Positions 26,022 through 35,971 of a stretch of DNA of 64,000 bases are shown in pieces. The notes under the pieces are model-generated. The model was given only the letters and a program-made list of their open reading frames with translations. It did not search any database and was not told the DNA's origin. Positions within the stretch are counted from its first letter, which is position 1. Each line of letters opens with the position of its first letter. Both the position numbers and the translations under genes were made by a program. This DNA comes from Rhizobium sp. BG4 (GTDB taxonomy: Bacteria; Pseudomonadota; Alphaproteobacteria; Rhizobiales; Rhizobiaceae). The stretch covers positions 1,178,001-1,242,000 of the forward strand of contig NZ_CP044125.1 in assembly GCF_016864575.1 (NCBI RefSeq), given 5' to 3'.

Positions 26022-27062
26022 ATGATGGACTTTGACGATTTCAGCGGCGCTATTGCCGGGAAACCGTTGACCCAGGCTGAAAAGGCAGCGGCTGTACTCC
26101 TCGCTATGGGGAAGGGAGTCGCTGGCCGGCTGTTGAAATATTTTACGCAGGCTGAGTTGCAGACGATCATCTCTTCGGCACAGGCCCTTCGTGCTATTCC
26201 GCCGGATGAATTGCTTGGCCTCGTCGCTGAATTTGAAGACCTGTTTACCGAAGGCGCTGGCCTTATGGACAACGCCAAAGCCATCGAGAGCATTCTCGAG
26301 GAAGGCCTGACGCCTGACGAAGTTGATAGCCTGCTCGGCCGCCGTACGGCCTTCCAGGCCTATGAGACGTCGATCTGGGATCGCCTCGGCGAAGGCGACC
26401 CGGCCTTCATCGGTAAGTTCCTGCTGCGCGAACATCCGCAGACCATCGCCTACATCCTGTCCATGATGCCGTCGTCCTTCGGCGCCAAGGTGCTGATGCA
26501 GCTGCCCGACAGCCGCCGTGCCGACATCATGAACCGTACGGTCAACCTGAAGTCCGTCAGCCCGAAGGCGGCGCAGATCATCGAGAAGCAGGTCATGACG
26601 CTGCTTGCCGAGATCGATGCCGAGAAGAATTCGAGCGGCTCGAACAAGGTCGCCGAACTGATGAACGAGATGGACAAGCCGCAAGTCGATACGCTGCTCA
26701 CCTCGCTCGAATCGATCAGCCGCGAAGCGGTCAACAAGGTTCGCCCGAAGATCTTCCTCTTCGAAGATCTGCTCCTCATGCCGCAGCGCAGCCGCGTCAT
26801 GTTGCTCAACGACATTTCGGCAGACATTCTCACGATGGCGCTGCGTGGCGCCTCTGCCGAAATTCGCGAATCGGTTCTCGCTTCGATCAGCCCGCGCCAG
26901 CGCCGCATGATCGAATCGGATCTGCAGAGCGGTACGACGGGTATCAACCCGCGCGAGATCGCTATTGCCCGCCGCGCCGTCGCTCAGGAAGCGATTCGCC
27001 TGGCAAATTCGGGCCAGATCCAGCTCAAGGAGACCGAGGGCGAGCCAGCGGCGGCGGCATAA
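26022..27062 (+). CDS. fliG: Flagellar motor switch protein FliG
   Basis: Rotor protein that contacts MotA, 346 residues. N-terminal (LTQAEKAAAVLLAMGKGVAG-like), middle (EHPQTIAYILSMMP) and C-terminal (IFLFEDLLLMPQRS; LLNDISADILTMALRGAS) domains are complete, with the charged torque-helix region near 270-310. The ATG at 26022 has GGAGAGG upstream. Two hairpins follow before flhB. Confidence 0.96.
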   Translation: MMDFDDFSGAIAGKPLTQAEKAAAVLLAMGKGVAGRLLKYFTQAELQTIISSAQALRAIPPDELLGLVAEFEDLFTEGAGLMDNAKAIESILEEGLTPDEVDSLLGRRTAFQAYETSIWDRLGEGDPAFIGKFLLREHPQTIAYILSMMPSSFGAKVLMQLPDSRRADIMNRTVNLKSVSPKAAQIIEKQVMTLLAEIDAEKNSSGSNKVAELMNEMDKPQVDTLLTSLESISREAVNKVRPKIFLFEDLLLMPQRSRVMLLNDISADILTMALRGASAEIRESVLASISPRQRRMIESDLQSGTTGINPREIAIARRAVAQEAIRLANSGQIQLKETEGEPAAAA

Positions 27063-27090
27063 GCCACCGCAGCTGTTGACAATTATCTCC

Positions 27091-27170
27091 TCCCGGCGCC
27101 GCGCGGTTGATCGCCATGCGCCGGGAGACTACCCTTTCCCTGTCGGGCCGCGCTCTGTCGCGGCCTTTTC
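27091..27170 (+). terminator. Two hairpins, the second a terminator, between fliG and flhB
   Basis: CTCCCGGCGC (27091-27100) pairs perfectly with GCGCCGGGAG (27119-27128). Then GGCCGCG (27147-27153) pairs with CGCGGCC (27160-27166) and TTTT follows at once. The second looks like an intrinsic terminator 22 bp before the flhB start. It would lower flhB relative to the C-ring genes unless flhB has its own promoter. Confidence 0.6.
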
Positions 27171-27191
27171 CGTTCAGGGAGTGCCGTTCAC

Positions 27192-28271
27192 TTGGCTGAT
27201 GAAGACAAGGACAGCAAAACAGAAGACCCGACAGGCAAAAAACTGTCGGATGCCGCCGAGAAAGGTAATACCCCCTTCTCGCGAGAGGTGCCGATCTTTG
27301 CCACGGTTCTCGCCACCTACGTCTATCTGACCTTCTACCTGCCCGACGGCATCAGCACCGTCAGCGAGCAGCTGCGCGACATTTTCGAGCAGCCGGACCA
27401 GTGGAAGATCGAGACCGGCCCGGATGCCATGTCTCTCTTCGTGCATCTCGGCTGGGTCAGCGCGGTATTGCTGACGCCCGCCATGCTGCTGTTCATGTGC
27501 TTCGGGCTGATCGCCTCGCTCAGCCAGAACCTTCCGAGCGTCGTCTTGGAGCGTATCCGCCCGCAGTTTTCACGGCTGTCGCCGGCCAAGGGTTTCGCGC
27601 GCATGTTCAGCGTGCCCGGCCTGATCGAATTCGGCAAATCGCTGTTCAAGGTCGTCGTCGTGGGCCTCATCATGTTCTTCGTGCTGAAGAGCGAATATTT
27701 CAGCTCGATCGATTCGATGTTCTCCGACCCGCAGACCTTCTTCGAGCGGGCGATGACGATCATGCGCAAGATCGTGCTGATCGTGCTGTTTGCCACCGCC
27801 TTCGTGGCGATCGCCGACTTCTTCTGGACCCGCCATCACTGGTTCAGCGAGTTGAAGATGACGCGCCACGAAGTGAAGGAAGAAAACAAGCAGTCGCAGG
27901 GTGACCCCTTCGTCAAGGGCCGCCAGCGCTCGCTGATGCGCGACCGCGCCCGCCGCCGCATGATCGCCAATGTCGAGCGCGCAACGCTAGTCATCGCCAA
28001 CCCGACGCACTTTGCCGTGGCGCTGCGCTACGTGCGCGAGGAAAACGACGCGCCGATCGTCATTGCCAAGGGCCAGGACCTCATTGCGTTGAAAATCAGA
28101 GAGATAGCCGAGAAGCAAGGAATCCCCGTTTTCGAAGATCCGCCGCTTGCACGCTCCATGTTTGCGCAAGTCTCGATAGATAGTGTCATCCCGTCAGTCT
28201 TCTACAAGGCCGTCGCGGAGCTCATCCACCGGGTGTACGCCGCACAAGCCAAGAACAAGCGGGTCAGATAA
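27192..28271 (+). CDS. flhB: Flagellar export switch protein FlhB
   Basis: Export-gate component whose C-terminal domain self-cleaves to switch from hook to filament substrates. The protein has 359 residues, with four membrane segments between about 33 and 210 and the NPTH cleavage motif at Asn270-Pro271. The start is TTG at 27192 (AGGGAG about 10 nt upstream). The encoded [18 protein letters not shown] matches the family N-terminus and no in-frame ATG could replace it. It follows fliG after a 129-bp spacer with a terminator-like hairpin. Confidence 0.94.
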   Translation: MADEDKDSKTEDPTGKKLSDAAEKGNTPFSREVPIFATVLATYVYLTFYLPDGISTVSEQLRDIFEQPDQWKIETGPDAMSLFVHLGWVSAVLLTPAMLLFMCFGLIASLSQNLPSVVLERIRPQFSRLSPAKGFARMFSVPGLIEFGKSLFKVVVVGLIMFFVLKSEYFSSIDSMFSDPQTFFERAMTIMRKIVLIVLFATAFVAIADFFWTRHHWFSELKMTRHEVKEENKQSQGDPFVKGRQRSLMRDRARRRMIANVERATLVIANPTHFAVALRYVREENDAPIVIAKGQDLIALKIREIAEKQGIPVFEDPPLARSMFAQVSIDSVIPSVFYKAVAELIHRVYAAQAKNKRVR

Positions 28272-28276
28272 ACAGC

Positions 28277-28720
28277 ATGAAGAAGTGCCCCTACTCCTCG
28301 CAGCGTGAAAGAATTCTAGCTGAGGCGATCAGCCCGGTTGCGACGGAGCTTCGGCTTCTGGACGCATCCGACCTGATTTCGCTGCTGCGATTCGAGTATT
28401 ACGGCAATCTCGCCGATCTGGTGGCTTCCGCTGCCGAGCTTTTCTTCCATCCGGGCACCGTCAATTTCGGCCTGGGCGGCAATTATACGCTGGAATGGGG
28501 CGGCAAGCCGGAAGTAGTGCTCGATCTCGAGATCAAGCCGCGCGGCGTCACCGTCTATGCGCAGCTGACGCTCGCCGAAGACGTCGCCGGCATCGAGATC
28601 AATCACATCGCTTTCCAGGATCCGTCTGCGGATCCGGACGAGAACACCGCTTTCCTCGAGAACGCGCTGCGCGAAGCACGCTACAACGTGCGTCCGTCCT
28701 ACCCGGCCTTCGCCGGCTGA
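28277..28720 (+). CDS. Conserved hypothetical protein downstream of flhB
   Basis: A 147-residue soluble protein, not recognised. It lies 5 bp after flhB and is surely co-transcribed. It is alpha/beta in appearance with FFHPGTVNFGLGGNYTLEW and a beta-rich LDLEIKPRGVTVYAQLTLAED. It has no signal peptide, membrane helix or known motif. Its place suggests a rhizobial accessory of flagellar assembly. Confidence 0.8.
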   Translation: MKKCPYSSQRERILAEAISPVATELRLLDASDLISLLRFEYYGNLADLVASAAELFFHPGTVNFGLGGNYTLEWGGKPEVVLDLEIKPRGVTVYAQLTLAEDVAGIEINHIAFQDPSADPDENTAFLENALREARYNVRPSYPAFAG

Positions 28721-28742
28721 TCATTTTCGAAATTCAGTGCTG

Positions 28743-28770
28743 AAGCCCGGCTGGTTCTCCCGCCGGGCTT
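28743..28770. terminator. Hairpin between the convergent 28277 gene and visR
   Basis: AAGCCCGGC (28743-28751) pairs with GCCGGGCTT (28762-28770), 10-nt loop. It lies between two convergent stops and can act on both strands, though the U tracts are short. Confidence 0.65.
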
Positions 28771-28777
28771 TCTGCTC

Positions 28778-29518
28778 TCAGCTGATGTAGCCGAGGCGGA
28801 TCGCCTTGGCGATCGCCTGGATGCGGTTGACCGAATCCAGCTTGATGGTCGCCGAGCCGAGATAGGCATTGACCGTGTGAACCGAGAGGCCGAGCTTGTC
28901 GGCGATCTCTTCGCTGATACGGCCGTCGCCGGCGAGCTGCAGGCAGGCGATCTCGCGCTCGCTCAGCGCTTCCGATGCGGCCGCGCGGCGCTCGTCGAGC
29001 GACAGCAGGTCCATCATGATATGGCTGCTGCGGCCGTGGAGCTCGATGATCGTATCGCTGCCGGGTTCCATGTAGTCGCCGGTAAAGACGACGTAGCCGT
29101 TGCCGTTGGCGCCGAGGCGCACCGGGAAGGCCATGCCCGAGAACGGCAGCACGCCGTCCTTCAGGCGCGTCAGGAAGGGCGCGAATGCTGCCGGGCCAGG
29201 AGCGGCCCTGTCGTGGCCTCCAGCCCATGTCAGCGGTAACAGAGACTTGTCGATATGTTCGAGCAGGAACTCGCCGTAAGCGTCGACAAAGGCCTTTGCG
29301 GCGTTGCTGGACGGTCCCCAATTCTCGAGCTCGCAGACGAGGCGCTGCTTGGCCGGAACGCCGGAGCCGCTGACCCGGAAGACACCGAAATTCTGCGCGT
29401 CAGCCAGCTTCTGCATGGCGACGAGGCGCGGGAAGAGATCGGAGCGGCTGGAAACCCTGCTGACCCGCATCGACCGTATGTCGGTATTTCCCATCGTTCT
29501 GGTTGACGGCTGCCCCAT
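28778..29518 (-). CDS. visR: LuxR-family motility master regulator VisR
   Basis: With VisN it forms the top-level activator of rhizobial flagellar genes through rem. The 246-residue protein starts at MGQPSTRTMGN (GAGAGG upstream). The N-terminal two thirds resemble a ligand-binding domain of the autoinducer-binding type. The C-terminal LuxR HTH is at about 183-246 (LSEREIACLQLAGDGRISEE, LGLSVHTVNAYLGSA). It lies 10 bp after visN. Confidence 0.93.
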   Translation of the reverse strand: MGQPSTRTMGNTDIRSMRVSRVSSRSDLFPRLVAMQKLADAQNFGVFRVSGSGVPAKQRLVCELENWGPSSNAAKAFVDAYGEFLLEHIDKSLLPLTWAGGHDRAAPGPAAFAPFLTRLKDGVLPFSGMAFPVRLGANGNGYVVFTGDYMEPGSDTIIELHGRSSHIMMDLLSLDERRAAASEALSEREIACLQLAGDGRISEEIADKLGLSVHTVNAYLGSATIKLDSVNRIQAIAKAIRLGYIS

Positions 29519-29528
29519 GTAACCCCTC

Positions 29529-30275
29529 TCAGACCAGACTGTTCCTGACCGCAAATGCAATCGCTTCAGACCGCGTCTTGGTAGCAGTCTTACGCATCAC
29601 GCTTGTGATGTAGTTGTTGATTGTGTTGCGCGAGATGCCGAGGATCATGGCGATCTCGTCGCTGGTCTTGCCCTCGGCAATCCAGAACAGGCACTCGAGC
29701 TCGCGCTCGGTCAGTTCGAAGTCGCGGTCGGCCTTGGTGCCGCCGCAGCGCAGGAAGCTGGCGAAATAGCCGGCCAGCAGACCGACGTCGCGCAGGCGCT
29801 CCGGAGAAAGAATGAAGCCGTCGTCGAAGAGGAACATCAGCGATAGGCGCGAACGGCCGACGTTGAACGACAGCGTGCAATACTGGCGGCTCGCGCCATC
29901 CGGCACATCGGCATTGTCGGGCAGCAGCGAGAAGCTCGGCTGGAAGAGCTGCATGCACTTCTCAAGCTCGGTCGTGCGCGAATAACCGCTGACGAGCGCA
30001 CCGGCCAGATCCTTGACCAGATCGAAGGGCCAGTCGGAGGAAACGATGAAATCCAGGCCGTCTTCCTGAACCAGGTCGGAACGGGCGAGCAGGTAATGGG
30101 AGGCGCCGACGTAATCTGTCAGGGTGCGCATCGCAGGTTGCAAACGGCCGGTATCCGCGATCTCGCCGAGCTGCTTGATCAACTCGTCCCGCGAACACAG
30201 ACTAGACGCCTGAAGGCCAATAAAATTCGCCGTTTGATTTTCGCCCTTAAGCGACTGCAATATATGCATATCCAT
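29529..30275 (-). CDS. visN: LuxR-family motility master regulator VisN
   Basis: Partner of VisR. The start at 30275 (MDMHILQSLKGENQ) gives 248 residues, near the S. meliloti length; an internal ATG lies 6 bp further in. The C-terminal HTH is LTERELECLFWIAEGKTSDE then LGISRNTINNYITSV. The N-terminal part is predicted to be a sensory domain, but its ligand is unknown. First gene of visN-visR, preceded by an AT-rich intergenic region. Confidence 0.93.
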   Translation of the reverse strand: MDMHILQSLKGENQTANFIGLQASSLCSRDELIKQLGEIADTGRLQPAMRTLTDYVGASHYLLARSDLVQEDGLDFIVSSDWPFDLVKDLAGALVSGYSRTTELEKCMQLFQPSFSLLPDNADVPDGASRQYCTLSFNVGRSRLSLMFLFDDGFILSPERLRDVGLLAGYFASFLRCGGTKADRDFELTERELECLFWIAEGKTSDEIAMILGISRNTINNYITSVMRKTATKTRSEAIAFAVRNSLV

Positions 30276-30833
30276 AGGCAGCGTCCTGCGGCTCAAAACC
30301 AATCTTTGCAAAAGCACTAACTGCGCAGGTTCAACTCCGGCCCGCGGCAACCCTTACACGAATCACCAAAGCCTAGGCGAAGCGCTCCAAATCGCCATCT
30401 CCGAGTTCTGGGGATTTACTGTTGCCGCATTCCGTGCGCTGATTCGCACGCAGAGGTCGCTCGATTAATTTCTAGTAAAGCTAAATTGATTCTCTCTGTT
30501 CCGCAACACAATTCGCGCCATGCGCGAGGCAAGAACAGTCAATATTGCATCAGCATATCTAATGTATATCGCCAAGTGTCGATATTGATCAGCAATATTA
30601 CGATGATTATCGGAAAATGTACTTAATGAACAACTAGATAATCGTTTAAGCAATTCCTGTGTATTTCCTTTTTTCGTTCAATCGAGAGTATATGTTTCGC
30701 CTGGGGATTAAGGCCATTTTGCCACAATCGGACAAAATGCGTTTTCTTTGTGCCAGCTAATCATTCCCCCAAAAAAGGTCAGTCAAGTTGACGGATCGCC
30801 GGGCCGCTCCAGAGGCCTATTCCAGGCAAAGAA
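30276..30833. promoter_or_regulatory. AT-rich intergenic region upstream of visN
   Basis: About 560 bp with no convincing gene. The part 30460-30740 is much more AT-rich than the surroundings. It probably holds the visNR promoter. Such AT-rich DNA is a usual target for MucR/H-NS-like silencers, and MucR represses motility (through rem) in S. meliloti, but no specific site is claimed. Confidence 0.4.
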
Positions 30834-30855
30834 AAAGGCCGGTTGCCCGGCCTTT
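30834..30855 (-). terminator. Intrinsic terminator of the che-fliF operon
   Basis: AAAGGCCGG (30834-30842) pairs with CCGGCCTTT (30847-30855), 4-nt loop, and TTC-rich sequence follows on the minus strand. It lies 5 bp past the fliF stop. Confidence 0.85.
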
Positions 30856-30860
30856 GTTCG

Positions 30861-32561
30861 TTACGCGGCGTGATCGACCGCCCATTTTCTGAGGATTTTC
30901 GCAGCGCGCTCCTCGTTGATTTCGACCATTCGAGACAGCTTGCGTTCCGGGCCTTCCTTGACGCGGCGATTGAAGTTGCCGTCGTCGTCGCCGAGGCTGA
31001 GAAGGTCCTCGGTGCTGTCGAAGCCGAAGTCCGAGCCGAAGCCGTCCATGAGCGCTCCGCCTGCCCCGCCGCCTGCTGCTGCCGGAGCGAAGTCGGGCAG
31101 TTCGAGGCCGGCCGATTCCGACGAGCTGTCGCCGAGGATGCCTGCGCCGGCACCACCGCCACCGATCGAGCGCACCAGAGGACGCATGCCCATCCAGACC
31201 ACGATGAAGGCAACACCCAGGAAGGCGAGCGAGTTGATGATGGTCGCAAGGTTGCGGCTCAGCATGTCGAGAACGCGGGGGCCGCTGGTGGTATCGTCGA
31301 GAAGCTGGTTCTCGAGGAAGTCCATGGCGGTGACCGTCACGACGTCGCCGCGGCTGGCGTCGATGCCGGCGGCCGAGGAGACGATGCTCTTCATCTCGGC
31401 AAGGTAGGCGTCGATCTTAGCCTGGTCTGCGGGCTCGCCGACCATCTTGGCGATACGGCCCTTGTTGACGACAACGGCGATGGAGAGCTTTTCCATCTTG
31501 TAGCTGTTGCGCGTCGTGGCCGTCGTCTTGCTGTTGATTTCGTAGTTGGTCTGCTCTTCCTTCTTGTCGGACTTGTCTTCCGACTGAGGACCGGCAGCGC
31601 CACCAGCTTCAGGAGCGGCCTGGGGAACGTTCTGCTCGACGGTCGTGGCGTTGTCAGACTGCTTCTGCGACGACTGGTTGGCTTCCTTGGTAGTGCGAAC
31701 CGAACGCTCGACCTTGGATTCCGGATCGTAGGTGGTTTCCTGGATCTGCTGAGCGTCGGTGTTGAGGCTCGCCGTCACGCTGGAGCGGAAGTTATCCATA
31801 CCGAGGAAGGGTGCGAGAGCCTTGTCGATATTGGATTCAACTTCCTGCTGGACGTTCTGCACGATGCCGAGAGAACGATTAAGCGTGTTGTTGCCGGCTT
31901 CGTCGCCGGAAGCGAGCAGCTGGCCGGTCGAATCGAGAATCGTGACGTCATCGACATCGAGCCCCGGCACAGCCGAGGCGACCAGGTGGCGGATGGAGCT
32001 TGCAGCGCTTCGCCCCGTGGCGGCGCTCGCTCTGATCATGACCGATGCTGTCGGCTTCTGCTCTGCTTTGCGGAAGTTGCCGACTTCGGGCATGACGATG
32101 TGAACGCGGGCGGCGTTGATGCCCGAGATCGACTGGATGGTGCGACCGATTTCACCTTCAAGCGCGCGAACGCGAGTGACTTCCTGCATGAACGACGTCA
32201 AGCCGAGGGAGCCGACCTTGTCGAAAAGCTCGTAACCGGCATTAGCGCTGTTCGGCAGGCCGCGTTCTGCAAGAAGCAGACGGGCCTTGCCGGTCATGCC
32301 AGCCGGTACGGTGATGCTGGAACCGTCGGTACCAACCTCGAATGCCATGTTGTTTTCGGCAAGCGCCATGCTGATCTGGTTGAGGTCAGGGCTGTCGAGG
32401 CCGACGTAAAGGGTTTCCTGGGCAGGCTTATTAACAAAAAGGGCCGCAGCCAAAACAATTGCTATTGAAAGAACACCCACACCCGCAAGCGCCAGCAGGC
32501 GGGTCCGGCCTAGCGAACCGAGGTTCTTCATGACCTGAACTAATTGATTTAACAGATTCAT
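30861..32561 (-). CDS. fliF: Flagellar MS-ring protein FliF
   Basis: Inner-membrane ring on which the motor and export gate assemble. The protein has 566 residues, with membrane helices at about 22-42 and 445-465. Family regions are clear (ETLYVGLDSPDLNQISMALA, LAEGEIGRTIQSI-like, ARVHIVMPE). The C-terminal FliG-binding tail ends KLSRMVEINEERAAKILRKW. It is the last gene of the che operon, 109 bp after cheT. Confidence 0.96.
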   Translation of the reverse strand: MNLLNQLVQVMKNLGSLGRTRLLALAGVGVLSIAIVLAAALFVNKPAQETLYVGLDSPDLNQISMALAENNMAFEVGTDGSSITVPAGMTGKARLLLAERGLPNSANAGYELFDKVGSLGLTSFMQEVTRVRALEGEIGRTIQSISGINAARVHIVMPEVGNFRKAEQKPTASVMIRASAATGRSAASSIRHLVASAVPGLDVDDVTILDSTGQLLASGDEAGNNTLNRSLGIVQNVQQEVESNIDKALAPFLGMDNFRSSVTASLNTDAQQIQETTYDPESKVERSVRTTKEANQSSQKQSDNATTVEQNVPQAAPEAGGAAGPQSEDKSDKKEEQTNYEINSKTTATTRNSYKMEKLSIAVVVNKGRIAKMVGEPADQAKIDAYLAEMKSIVSSAAGIDASRGDVVTVTAMDFLENQLLDDTTSGPRVLDMLSRNLATIINSLAFLGVAFIVVWMGMRPLVRSIGGGGAGAGILGDSSSESAGLELPDFAPAAAGGGAGGALMDGFGSDFGFDSTEDLLSLGDDDGNFNRRVKEGPERKLSRMVEINEERAAKILRKWAVDHAA

Positions 32562-32670
32562 TCTGTTCTCGCACGATCCGTCAAAGACAAAACAGGCTTA
32601 TTGCCTCATTCCTTGATAGAGACCGAAACTTGTGCGAGCGTTTCGTCAGGGCATGCTTGAAAAGCAGGGA

Positions 32671-33060
32671 TCAGAAAAAGTCGAAGTCGCCTGCTGCCTT
32701 GCTGAGAGGCTGGGAATGACCATGCCGCGTGGCTCCGCCAAGGGCCTTCTGCATTTCTGCAAGCTTGACCAGGCTCAGGGCCGTTGCGACGTCGACTGTC
32801 CAGTTCTGCGGGATTTCGCCGGTGATCGTGTCGATGAATTCGGCGAGGCCGCGGGTCTTCTGGACGGCAAGGTCGATGCCCTGCATGACCTTCATGCTGT
32901 CGGGCGCATTGAGGATATCGGCACCGCCGATTTCGAGAAGCTGGGGTTCGATGCGTTCGATCAAGTAGGCAACGTCATGCAGCTCGGAAACGATGCGCAT
33001 CAGGAGGTCGGGCAGAGCCTCCAACGGCGAGGGCGGTTCGATGGGGGCATTAAAAGTCAT
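32671..33060 (-). CDS. cheT: Chemotaxis protein CheT
   Basis: Small soluble protein (129 residues) between cheD and fliF. In S. meliloti the gene at this position is cheT, reported to take part in adaptation and signal termination. The start MTFNAPIEPPSPLEALPDLL at 33060 is preferred over an in-frame extension rich in Pro/Arg that overlaps cheD. It is mainly helical, with a conserved-looking LVKLAEMQKALGG near the end. There is no catalytic motif that I recognise. Confidence 0.8.
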   Translation of the reverse strand: MTFNAPIEPPSPLEALPDLLMRIVSELHDVAYLIERIEPQLLEIGGADILNAPDSMKVMQGIDLAVQKTRGLAEFIDTITGEIPQNWTVDVATALSLVKLAEMQKALGGATRHGHSQPLSKAAGDFDFF

Positions 33061-33076
33061 ATAAAAATCCTCAAAC

Positions 33077-33631
33077 TCAGAAAAATTCGATACTATTTTC
33101 AACAGGTTTGGCAGGCGCGACCGGACGCTGCTCGAGGGCAACGGTCTTCTGCGTCTCGGCGCCGGTAAGCGGATATTGACGGGCCCGGCCGGAGACCGGC
33201 CAGAATTCCAGCTTGCGGCCGTGATCCCCGCCGGTGCTGGAGCCGACAACGGGGATCCCTTCATCCCTCAGGAACTGCGCGGCGAAAGCGGCGTTCTGTT
33301 CGCCGACATTGGAGAAGGTCGAGATCGTCTTCGCCCCGCCAAAGATCTTGGCCTCGAGGCGGTCGCGGCGCGCGCCCTGCTTCAGAAGGCCGTTGATCAG
33401 CAGTTCCATCAGATGCACGCCGTAGCGCGTGGCATCCCCGCCGGTCATCGGCGTATTGCCGGTTCCCGGCAGAAGGAAATGGTTCATGCCGCCCACTCCT
33501 GCCACGGGATCCCGCAGGCAAGCAGCCACGCACGAGCCAAGAATGGTCGTCAGAACCGCATTCGGATCATTCAGGACTTTCCATTCTCCCTGGATGATGT
33601 GGACACGGCGGGCTGCTGCCTCGATTGTCAT
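33077..33631 (-). CDS. cheD: Chemoreceptor glutamine deamidase CheD
   Basis: Deamidates receptor glutamines. The protein has 184 residues. The catalytic Cys34 in [12 protein letters not shown] and His51 in [10 protein letters not shown] fit the CheD family. The start overlaps the cheY2 stop by 4 bp. Asn/Gly-rich [17 protein letters not shown] is also typical. Confidence 0.95.
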   Translation of the reverse strand: MTIEAAARRVHIIQGEWKVLNDPNAVLTTILGSCVAACLRDPVAGVGGMNHFLLPGTGNTPMTGGDATRYGVHLMELLINGLLKQGARRDRLEAKIFGGAKTISTFSNVGEQNAAFAAQFLRDEGIPVVGSSTGGDHGRKLEFWPVSGRARQYPLTGAETQKTVALEQRPVAPAKPVENSIEFF

Positions 33632-34017
33632 TTCAGTGCTCCGAACACGGCTTCGATAGCCGCTTTCATCTTTTCGATGGTGAAGGGCTTGGCAAGCACG
33701 TTGTTGGCGCCGAGTTGAGCGGCCTTCGTAACCAGCGCGCGGTCGCCCTGCGCGGTCAGGATGATGAAGGCGGCCTTCTTCGTTGCCGGGTTGGTGCGCA
33801 CGGCCTGGAGCAGACCGAGGCCGTCCATCTTCGGCATGTTGAAGTCCGAGATGACCAGGTGGTGGGGCTGCTGGGCCATGATCTTCATGCCCTGTTCGCC
33901 GTCACCCGCAGAGGTGATCTGCTTGAAACCGAGCTGGGTCAGCGCATCGCTGAGCAGCAGGCGGCTGGTGACCTGATCGTCAACAATCAGAACCTTAATT
34001 TTCTCCGCTATCGACAT
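33628..34017 (-). CDS. cheY2: Chemotaxis response regulator CheY2 (motor-acting)
   Basis: Single-domain receiver. Asp13/Asp14, phospho-Asp58, Thr88 and Lys110 are all present in 129 residues. In S. meliloti CheY2-P is the form that slows the motor, while CheY1 drains phosphate back. Start and stop overlap cheB and cheD by 1 and 4 bp. Confidence 0.95.
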   Translation of the reverse strand: MSIAEKIKVLIVDDQVTSRLLLSDALTQLGFKQITSAGDGEQGMKIMAQQPHHLVISDFNMPKMDGLGLLQAVRTNPATKKAAFIILTAQGDRALVTKAAQLGANNVLAKPFTIEKMKAAIEAVFGALK

Positions 34018-35063
34018 TATTCTGTCCCTTCCTTTCGGGCGGCTGTCATTTTCAAGATTTCCTCGCCGATGGCATTCAGTGGCAGCTGATGCTCAACGGC
34101 TCCAAGCTCGTAGGCAACACGGGGCATGCCGTAGACCACGCAGGTCTTCTCGTTCTGTCCGATGGTGCGTGCGCCCGCATGGCGCATCTTCAGCAGGCCA
34201 GCCGCGCCATCGCGGCCCATCCCTGTGAGTATCACGCCGACCGAGTTGCGGCCGGCAAGTTCCGCGACGGAATCAAACAGCACATCGACCGAAGGACGGT
34301 GGCCATTGACGGGGTCACGCTCGACAAGCCTGCAGTGCGGCGCCGAGACATTGGCGACCTGCAGGTGTCGTTCACCTCCTGGTGCCAGATAAATCTTGCC
34401 AATTTCCAAACGAGCCCCGTCCCTCGCCTCTTCGACCACAGGGGCGCAGAGGCGATTCAGCCGTTCGGCGAAGCTTTTGGTGAAGGTCGGCGGCATATGC
34501 TGGGTGATAACCGTCGGCGGGCAATTGGCCGGAAACTTCTGCAGAACCGCGATCAGAGCCTCGACACCGCCGGTCGACGAACCGATCGCGACGATCTTGC
34601 GGCCGACCCGGAAATCGGCGACCGCGGGCGGCGCAACAGGCGCTGCGGCCGGGCGCTGGGTGAACTGGCGCTGCGTGCGGGCGGCAGCCTTGACCTTTTC
34701 GGCGAGATCGCCGAACGGGCGGAGATCGCCCGGAGCCGGTTTGCCGATGCAATCGAAGGCACCGATTTCGAGGGCTGCGAGGCTTGCCTCGGCGCCGCGA
34801 TGGGTCAGCGTCGACACCATGATCACGGGCATCGGGCGCAGGCGCATGATCTTCTCGAGGAAATCGAGGCCGTTCATGTTCGGCATCTCGATATCGAGGG
34901 TCACGACGTCAGGGTTCAGCTTCTTGATCGCTTCGCGCGCTTCGAGCGCGTCGCCAGCCTGGCCGATGACGGTTACGTCGGGATCGGCGCTCAGAACTGC
35001 GGTGATCAGGCCGCGCATGGTCGGCGAGTCATCGACGACGAGTACCCTTGCAGGTGCGCTCAT
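34017..35063 (-). CDS. cheB: Chemotaxis methylesterase CheB
   Basis: Receiver-controlled methylesterase/glutamine deamidase of receptors, 348 residues from [16 protein letters not shown]. Receiver Asp57 sits in [11 protein letters not shown]. The C-terminal catalytic triad is Ser163 (IGSSTGG), His189 (ITQHMPPTF) and Asp285 ([10 protein letters not shown]). An in-frame extension upstream lies in the cheR gene and is not used. It overlaps cheR by 4 bp. Confidence 0.96.
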   Translation of the reverse strand: MSAPARVLVVDDSPTMRGLITAVLSADPDVTVIGQAGDALEAREAIKKLNPDVVTLDIEMPNMNGLDFLEKIMRLRPMPVIMVSTLTHRGAEASLAALEIGAFDCIGKPAPGDLRPFGDLAEKVKAAARTQRQFTQRPAAAPVAPPAVADFRVGRKIVAIGSSTGGVEALIAVLQKFPANCPPTVITQHMPPTFTKSFAERLNRLCAPVVEEARDGARLEIGKIYLAPGGERHLQVANVSAPHCRLVERDPVNGHRPSVDVLFDSVAELAGRNSVGVILTGMGRDGAAGLLKMRHAGARTIGQNEKTCVVYGMPRVAYELGAVEHQLPLNAIGEEILKMTAARKEGTE

Positions 35064-35971
35064 GCCTTCCTCCCGACGCCCTTGGTCGTATAGCGGTAGG
35101 TGGTGATGCCGATATTGTCGAAGACGTTCTTGGCATCGCCCGAGACGCGCTCGGAATGACCGATATAGAGGTGCCCGCCTTCCGGCAGCAGCTCGGCGAA
35201 GCGCGACCAGATCTTCATCTGTGTCGGCTCGTCGAAATAGATGACGACGTTGCGGCAGAAGATCACGTCGAACTTGCCCTTGAACGGCCACTGCGCCATC
35301 AGGTTCAGTTCGTTGTAGGTGATCAGGCGCTTGACGCGATCGTCGACCTGGAACTTGCGGCGCCCCTGGATCTCGACTTCCGAGAACCACTGCTTGCGCA
35401 TCTGCGGCGACACGGTTTCCAGAGCGCTCTCGTCATAGGCGCCCTGCCGGGCGATCGCCAGGATCTTCGGGTCGATGTCGGTCGCCAGAATCTTGAAATC
35501 GTAATCGGCGACATTCGGCATCTGCGACAGCACGGTCAATGCGATCGAATAGGGCTCCTGGCCATCCGACGAAGCGGCCGACCAAATGCGCACGCGGCCG
35601 CCCATCTTGGCGCGGTGCAGAAGTTCCGGCAGCACCTGATCGCGCAGGTGATCGAAGTGATGGTTTTCGCGGAAGAAGCGCGTGAAGTTGGTCGTCAGGT
35701 GCGACAGCATCTCGCGGCGCGGTGCGGCACCGGCCGGCGAAGCCACCAGCGAACAGTATTCGCGGAAGCCGGACAAACCGAGATTGCGGATGTGCTTCGA
35801 CAGACGCGAATAGACCAGCGAGGCCTTCGTCTCGTTGAGGAAAATCCCCGCGTCCGAATAGATCATGGCGGCGATCTCCGAGAGGTCGCGGCGGGTCAGC
35901 GGATATTCGCCGCTCGCCAGAACCTCGTCGGGGCTTCCCTGCCGCACATCTTTTGCACTCATGACACTCAT
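35060..35971 (-). CDS. cheR: Chemoreceptor methyltransferase CheR
   Basis: SAM-dependent glutamate methyltransferase for receptors, 303 residues. There is an N-terminal helical domain ([12 protein letters not shown]), a [17 protein letters not shown] segment, SAM site [17 protein letters not shown] and [14 protein letters not shown]. It starts 4 bp inside cheW and ends 4 bp inside cheB. Confidence 0.96.
   Translation of the reverse strand: MSVMSAKDVRQGSPDEVLASGEYPLTRRDLSEIAAMIYSDAGIFLNETKASLVYSRLSKHIRNLGLSGFREYCSLVASPAGAAPRREMLSHLTTNFTRFFRENHHFDHLRDQVLPELLHRAKMGGRVRIWSAASSDGQEPYSIALTVLSQMPNVADYDFKILATDIDPKILAIARQGAYDESALETVSPQMRKQWFSEVEIQGRRKFQVDDRVKRLITYNELNLMAQWPFKGKFDVIFCRNVVIYFDEPTQMKIWSRFAELLPEGGHLYIGHSERVSGDAKNVFDNIGITTYRYTTKGVGRKA

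Noticed and set aside
30465..30653. 62-codon minus-strand frame upstream of visN
   Set aside because: Lies in AT-rich regulatory DNA, with no ribosome site or recognisable feature.
32569..32639. 7-bp inverted repeat (CTCGCAC / GTGCGAG) between cheT and fliF
   Set aside because: The arms are 57 bp apart and could arise by chance; there is no U run or conserved context.
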